Both the position numbers and the translations under genes were made by a program. From Myxococcota bacterium (GTDB lineage Bacteria; Myxococcota_A; Polyangia; HGW-17), in the NCBI GenBank assembly GCA_018821305.1, contig JAHJMN010000068.1, positions 1-36,634 of the forward strand: a stretch of 36,634 nucleotides of DNA, in the 5' to 3' direction. Shown here piece after piece: positions 32,369 to 36,634 of this stretch; position 1 is the first letter of the stretch, and every line of letters starts with the position of its first letter. The notes under the pieces are model-generated. The model did not search any database and was not told the origin of the DNA. It was given only the letters and a program-made list of their open reading frames with translations.

Positions 32369-32983
32369 TTAAAATACATAACCGAATGTAAAACCACCAT
32401 AAAACCCTTTATAGAAGCTGGTCTTATCCCAAGTATTTCCACAATCTTCGACACATTTTACATCTCCAGGAATCAGCATATAATAACCGCCAAATGTCAG
32501 TTTTCCGAAAAAGCCAGAATCTGTAATGACTCCGACGCTTATCTGGGTGTTGCCGTAAAGTGACCAATCATATTCCAGCACTGGACTGGCGTTGTGTACT
32601 CCGCTTGGGCTTCCGAATTTTCCGTAACTTAGACCAAGCCCGAAATCAATCAGCAACCATGAAAAGTTGGTGAAAGCACGTGCCATATATGCATATTGAG
32701 GTGAAATAGAACCTATGCCGGCTCCTAGCGAATGACTCAGCCATTTTCCATAATAACTGCCTTCAAGCCCAAACCCGCCTGTGGGATAGTTAATTGTAAG
32801 GATGTTTGCTTGAAGAGAATACTTAAAAGACTTTATTGCCCGTCTCTTAATTGAAAAGTTACCCAATTCAATTGAATTATCTTCTACCTCAGAATCCTTC
32901 TGTTGAGCGAGAACTTCATAAGGTATACTGAGTGATAACAAGAAAATACTGATAATCAAACCCAGTTTATAGTGTTTTGTCAT
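32369..32983 (-). CDS. Small outer-membrane beta-barrel-like protein
   Basis: 204 residues from ATG 32983, which has AAAGGAG five bases upstream; the frame begins eight residues earlier. The signal peptide ends V-L-A, before Q-Q-K-D. The mature part consists of alternating aromatic/Gly-rich strands (Y-P-T-G-G-F-G-L-E-G-S-Y-Y-G-K-W, F-G-L-G-L-S-Y-G-K-F) and ends Y-V-F, the terminal aromatic expected for BamA substrates. A C-x-x-x-C pair sits in a late loop. Probably an 8-stranded barrel; function unknown. It is followed in the operon by a PEGA lipoprotein. Confidence 0.75.
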   Translation of the reverse strand: MTKHYKLGLIISIFLLSLSIPYEVLAQQKDSEVEDNSIELGNFSIKRRAIKSFKYSLQANILTINYPTGGFGLEGSYYGKWLSHSLGAGIGSISPQYAYMARAFTNFSWLLIDFGLGLSYGKFGSPSGVHNASPVLEYDWSLYGNTQISVGVITDSGFFGKLTFGGYYMLIPGDVKCVEDCGNTWDKTSFYKGFYGGFTFGYVF

Positions 32984-33029
32984 CACTTCTCCTTTTATCT
33001 GTTGCATCAGTTTTTCAGGGCAAAAGAAA

Positions 33030-33152
33030 TAGTTCGCTACTGTCCTGAAATACGTTTTTCAAATTGTTATTCGATTCTTTGCTCAGGACAGTGACCGCAA
33101 TGTGTTGAATTTCGTCGTTACTTGAAACGATCATATTCCAGAGCGTTAACTA
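33030..33152. repeat. Degenerate family-1 element
   Basis: Begins TAGTTCGCTACTGTCCTGAA, the reverse of the usual right end, followed by CTCAGGACAGTGACCGCAA, matching the internal inverted copy of units A and C. It ends with ACTTGAAACGATCATATTCC and GTTAACTA, resembling the right end of unit B. It is a rearranged mosaic, lying upstream of the beta-barrel gene. Confidence 0.5.
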
Positions 33153-33238
33153 TATTGTGAATATAAAGCCAGGAAAAAAAAATGCAATAGATAAGTTTGT
33201 GAACCGTTATTCACAGCTGTTTGGCTGTAACCTTTGTG

Positions 33239-33344
33239 TAGACCGCTTCATGAGTAATACGATTGTGCTGAATTTTGGAAATATCATTTCAATTTTACAA
33301 GTGCCTTAATTGGTTTTCGATCCTTTTATTCAGGAAGCGGTCTA
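33239..33344. mobile_element. Family-2 MITE-like element (106 bp)
   Basis: Starts TAGACCGCTTCATGAGTAA and ends TTATTCAGGAAGCGGTCTA. The CATGA in one end and CAGGA in the other show independent changes in the arms. Length and interior (GGAAATATCATT...GGTTTTCGATC) match the copy at 20856-20960. It lies between the 3' end of the beta-helix gene and the degenerate family-1 unit. Confidence 0.8.
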
Positions 33345-33394
33345 GATATTCAGAAAACTTATTTTAGATTGTTTGTGATTTGATATTTCTTTGA

Positions 33395-36307
33395 TTAATG
33401 AACTGGGCGGATTGTTTGTTGTTCGGGAATTATAATTACGGCACCAAAAGAGGGGACAGTTATATTTTGAGTGTGAATTTCGCCATCAGGTTCCGCAAAG
33501 GGGCCGGGGAGGGTGACTACCTCATCGTTATCAGTGTCGTTATAGATTAGGACTGAGCGGGTGTCTGGAATTTCTTCGCTGAAACGGATTATGGCGCTGT
33601 TTTTAAAATCAGAAACAACGACTTCTCTTATTGAAACTGAATCAATATAAAATGTATCCGGGTAAAAAGGATAAGCTCCAAAAAGCAGGGTGGATTCGCC
33701 GGATGTTTCTGCTTTGAAAACCAGGGTTACTTCCCGGGCTTCGCCGGATGGAATGAGGAATTCCCGGCCACCGTCATAACGAAGTATTGCAGCAGTGAGA
33801 GGCGATGATTCATCCGGGGCAATCCAGAATCTGACTTCGTAGGTTTTTCCGACTTCAAGGTTGAATGCAGGGCTGATGGCATCAATTCCGCCTCCTTCTG
33901 AGCCGTTTCTGTTAAACTGAAGACATGGTCCGAAAACGCTGTGTTCAGCACTGCTAATGGTCACATCTGACCAGGAATTTACACTCCATCCATCGGTTCC
34001 CGTGTCGAAAGTGCCGTTATGAATGAGGTTTTCGGAAAGGTACTGTGTAATTTCTTGCCGATGCCAGTACCAGTCGAGAGAATCCATCGTTTCTCCGGTA
34101 TATTGGGGCCACTTTGTCGTATGGAACTTCTTCATTTCGGTATTCTCAACTTCAAAAGTGGAGAAATCATTCCAGTAATGATTGTCCGTCTCACAATCGA
34201 AAGCAAAGGGGTGGTAGTATCCATTTCCATTATACTCCGCCGCTGTTGTAGCTTTTTCGTTTCGGACTCCAAGGATTTTATGATGGGGCTGTGCTGCAAA
34301 CATTGTGTTATTTTCGATTACTGCAGAAGTACTTACGCCATCAGCGCTTATGATCATTAATTGCCCCATGAGCCATCCGGGGTTATTTACGCGGTTATTA
34401 GCGTAGAGGATATTGTCACGCACCAGCACTCCCGAATTCCGCTGCAGTAAAAGCCCTGCTGTGGTGCTGTCTGCCACAACGTTTTTACGGACGGCGTAGT
34501 TTTGTGCACCATAATCCAGGAACATTCCCTGACCGAGGGGCCCCGCGCAGTTATTTCCGCAACCTTCACTTCCCCCGAGGGTGTGAAGAATAATATTTCT
34601 TGAAATTACGCTACCCTGAATGCTTTCCGATGAGAAACCATCGTTCCAGGTATAGGTTTCGATTCCTCCACAGTCAGCTTTTGTATAACAGGCATTTCTA
34701 ATGAAATTGTATGCAATAAGGGTGTTTTTATTACGAAAACTGATAGCTGCGCTGGATGTTCGCTCAAACCGGTTGTACAAAATCAAGTGATTGTTGCCGG
34801 TGGACATGATTGACTTACCCTGATCATGTACAGTAAGCCCACTGCCTTCCATTCCGAAACGGGAGTAATGTTCCAGATTCCCAACATCACTTATAGTGTT
34901 GCAACTGATTTCAGCATCGGGAACCTGAAGATAAATCGCTTGTGAAGACTGCCCAATGAAAGTGTTTCCGGAAATCAAAATGTTTCCGGGAACTGCGTTG
35001 ATATCACCCCATTTTGTAATGTTGACGCCTGCAGGTCCCGTGAACTCCATGCGACAACTTTCAATTTTAATGTTCGTGGAACTCGCAGGATCATCAGCAG
35101 AAGCGTCGGAAATCGTTGAAACACCGGAAACCGCTGCTCCGCTATAGTGCTTGAAATTGATCCCGCGAACTTCTATACCGCTTCCCTGTCGCAGGGCAAT
35201 GCCATATGAACGCTCAAGCTCCGGCTGTGCACTGGAAGACGCCCATGCTGGCGGCTCCATGTGTTTGCGATAAACAGAAACTTCAACTTCTGCTTCAGCA
35301 AGATTTATCCCCACAGGTGGGTAGAGATAAAGATGCTTTGATTCTTCATCATAAAACCACTCACCGGGAGTTGAAATGGCGGAGATATGATCGATTAACA
35401 TATATCCGAAACCTTCACAGTTATCAGCGCATTCGAGATTTGAAGTGGCAGTAAAACTGTGGGCCGAAACGCTGGATGACTCCACTTCGTTACGCATTAT
35501 TATCCATCGGATAGAACGATAAACTATGCCTGCTCCACTCCAGTCGACCTCACCTCCACTTATATCACTCGTCTCAAGGGCCAAATCCGTATATGTTCGG
35601 CCATTGACTTGGTCGATAACTGAATAATGTCCAGCCGTTAGTGGTACATCCTCATCCATGACGGATTCTCCATCTCCAGTATCAGGAAACCTCGCCAGTG
35701 TCTGAATTTCACCATCTATGAATAACTGAAAAACCATATCATGGGGAGTCCAGGTTGTCCCAAACCTTTCGTAGGGCAGATCTTCCCACAGGATGCCGGA
35801 AACATCCATCATCATAACCTGTGGAGAAAAATCAGAAACCTGCCACGTGCCAGATAATACTTTTGAACCGGCAACTATTGGTGGCTGGGCATTCCGATCG
35901 CCCCAGGAAGTAATGACCACCGGATTTGATGAGTCTGCGTAAACGAAATCACCAAAAGTGATTTCACCGCGGAATGTTTCACCCCGGGCAAGGCAGAAAG
36001 TGCCCCCTCCTGAGGATGCGTTCTGGGAGATCATTGAGATGCTTTTCCATGCTGCTTCAGGTGAGGTTCCGCTGTTTGAGTCATTTCCTGAGTTTGAAAT
36101 GTAATAATCACATCCGGGGTCACAATCCCCGGATGATTGGGGGCAAATCAGGCTACCTGATTCCGAGGCTCGTTCAGCGCATATTCCTTTGTACTGGAGA
36201 GATGGGTCATCTTCTGGAATGTCTACCTTTACGGGGCTCTTTTTATCGGTGCAGCCACTTGAAACTGAAATAAGTAGTAGAGTTGAAATTAAAATTGATC
36301 TGAGCAT
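33395..36307 (-). CDS. Large lipoprotein with right-handed beta-helix and CBM-like domain
   Basis: 970 residues from ATG 36307 (AAAGG about nine bases upstream; the frame extends 26 residues without support). Lipobox S-S-G-C (Cys19). After a Cys-rich linker the phrase Y-Y-I-S-N-S-G-N-D-S-N-S-G-T, then A-A-W-K-S-I, opens a parallel beta-helix of the pectate-lyase/polysaccharide-lyase superfamily, with many N-x-I and N-x-F turn repeats over about 400-720. Residues about 760-895 form a jelly-roll like CBM4/9 (L-I-H-N-G-T-F-D-T-G-T-D-G-W). Likely a surface enzyme or binder acting on polysaccharide; catalytic residues could not be identified. A copy of its last 58 coding bases lies at 31861-31918. 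Confidence 0.82.
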   Translation of the reverse strand: MLRSILISTLLLISVSSGCTDKKSPVKVDIPEDDPSLQYKGICAERASESGSLICPQSSGDCDPGCDYYISNSGNDSNSGTSPEAAWKSISMISQNASSGGGTFCLARGETFRGEITFGDFVYADSSNPVVITSWGDRNAQPPIVAGSKVLSGTWQVSDFSPQVMMMDVSGILWEDLPYERFGTTWTPHDMVFQLFIDGEIQTLARFPDTGDGESVMDEDVPLTAGHYSVIDQVNGRTYTDLALETSDISGGEVDWSGAGIVYRSIRWIIMRNEVESSSVSAHSFTATSNLECADNCEGFGYMLIDHISAISTPGEWFYDEESKHLYLYPPVGINLAEAEVEVSVYRKHMEPPAWASSSAQPELERSYGIALRQGSGIEVRGINFKHYSGAAVSGVSTISDASADDPASSTNIKIESCRMEFTGPAGVNITKWGDINAVPGNILISGNTFIGQSSQAIYLQVPDAEISCNTISDVGNLEHYSRFGMEGSGLTVHDQGKSIMSTGNNHLILYNRFERTSSAAISFRNKNTLIAYNFIRNACYTKADCGGIETYTWNDGFSSESIQGSVISRNIILHTLGGSEGCGNNCAGPLGQGMFLDYGAQNYAVRKNVVADSTTAGLLLQRNSGVLVRDNILYANNRVNNPGWLMGQLMIISADGVSTSAVIENNTMFAAQPHHKILGVRNEKATTAAEYNGNGYYHPFAFDCETDNHYWNDFSTFEVENTEMKKFHTTKWPQYTGETMDSLDWYWHRQEITQYLSENLIHNGTFDTGTDGWSVNSWSDVTISSAEHSVFGPCLQFNRNGSEGGGIDAISPAFNLEVGKTYEVRFWIAPDESSPLTAAILRYDGGREFLIPSGEAREVTLVFKAETSGESTLLFGAYPFYPDTFYIDSVSIREVVVSDFKNSAIIRFSEEIPDTRSVLIYNDTDNDEVVTLPGPFAEPDGEIHTQNITVPSFGAVIIIPEQQTIRPVH

Positions 36308-36480
36308 TGCACTGCCTTTCAAAACAGAGATATTGTAAGTTGAAGTTGGTTTAAAAGAAATACAAAACTTCAGGAAATAGAGCAAACCAGGATTTCCTGA
36401 ACTAGACCCAATGCTGTTCGGTTAAGGCGTATTAGTTGATATTGTTAACAAAACTAAATGCAGTTATAAGGATTTAAATA

Positions 36481-36530
36481 TTTCAGGGAATCAGAAACAG
36501 AAACAGATTCAGGAACAGGGAATCAGGGGT
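36481..36530. repeat. CAGG-rich repeat at right edge
   Basis: Repeated CAGGGAATCAG, AAACAG and CAGGAACAGGG wording like that at 105-232, in the intergenic stretch beyond the beta-helix gene. The rest of 36308-36634 shows nothing recognisable. Confidence 0.35.
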
Positions 36531-36634
36531 CAATTATATTCAGTAAATCATTACTTTATAAAGAATTGCATACTCATGATCATCACGAATAAACGCAGGC
36601 TTTTTAGTCAAGGGTGATGGGCCGGCAAGGCCCC

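Noticed and set aside
1-36634. tRNA, rRNA or riboswitch genes
   Set aside because: No cloverleaf, rRNA stretch or known riboswitch core was recognised by eye. A covariance-model search (tRNAscan-SE, Infernal) would be decisive.

Overview
The window looks like chromosomal DNA from a Gram-negative, flagellated bacterium of the deltaproteobacterial / Myxococcota-like type, but leaner and more AT-rich than classical myxobacteria. This rests on gene content: a BamA-Skp outer-membrane assembly cluster with a LolD-type ATPase, many lipobox-bearing lipoproteins (about 12 of 28 genes), MopE-like D-x-D-x-D-G cysteine repeats, CGNG..GEQCD cysteine motifs, PPC and PEGA domains, and MYXO-CTERM-like C-termini (Cys-rich linker, hydrophobic segment, Arg/Lys tail). 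The exact lineage cannot be fixed from the sequence alone.

Layout. 1-340 is a composite repeat. 341-1645(-) is an M48 protease, divergent from a GH18-like exported enzyme (1723-3690) and a small lipoprotein (3742-4146). 4148-4664 is a three-unit array of MITE-like elements. 4697-8272(-) is an operon phoH-like > MBOAT acyltransferase > Lys-rich coiled-coil lipoprotein. 8370-8602 is a nested MITE. 8698-12822(+) carries two paralogous Cys-rich lipoproteins, then three tightly coupled genes: a membrane protein with a large extracytoplasmic region, a sugar-nucleotidyltransferase-like protein with an altered metal motif, and an FHA-like protein. 12932-19931(+) is the envelope block: lolD, bamA, a lipoprotein Skp/OmpH, a soluble Skp/OmpH, a three-PPC lipoprotein, a small lipoprotein and a DUF2085-like membrane protein. 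19961-22131(-) holds a short flagellin and a TPR/PEGA protein. 22445-26037(+) is a likely partner-switching pair: a REC-like/HATPase protein and a membrane protein with two STAS/zinc-ribbon modules. 26166-36307(-) holds a PlsC-like acyltransferase and a run of secreted or surface proteins: Cys-rich lipoproteins, a trypsin-fold protein lacking two catalytic residues, a PEGA lipoprotein, a small beta-barrel and a 970-residue beta-helix/CBM lipoprotein.

Two families of short non-coding elements recur in the intergenic spaces. Family 1 has ends TAGTTCGTGTCCTG / CAGGACAGTAACTA; family 2 has ends TAGACCGCTTTCGGAGTAA / TTATTCCGAAAGCGGTCTA. Both have TA at their outer edges, as expected for IS630/Tc1-mariner-type MITEs. 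No transposase is encoded in the window. They nest in each other, carry modular insertions of about 65 bp, and sit next to regulated genes (flagellin, the STAS gene). One fragment lies beside a duplicated 3' gene end.

The most interesting points are the dual-STAS protein whose second domain has Glu where the first has the phosphorylatable Ser, the catalytically disarmed trypsin-like surface protein, the Asp-to-Lys change in the nucleotidyltransferase, and the mosaic MITE system. No rRNA, tRNA or CRISPR array was recognised.
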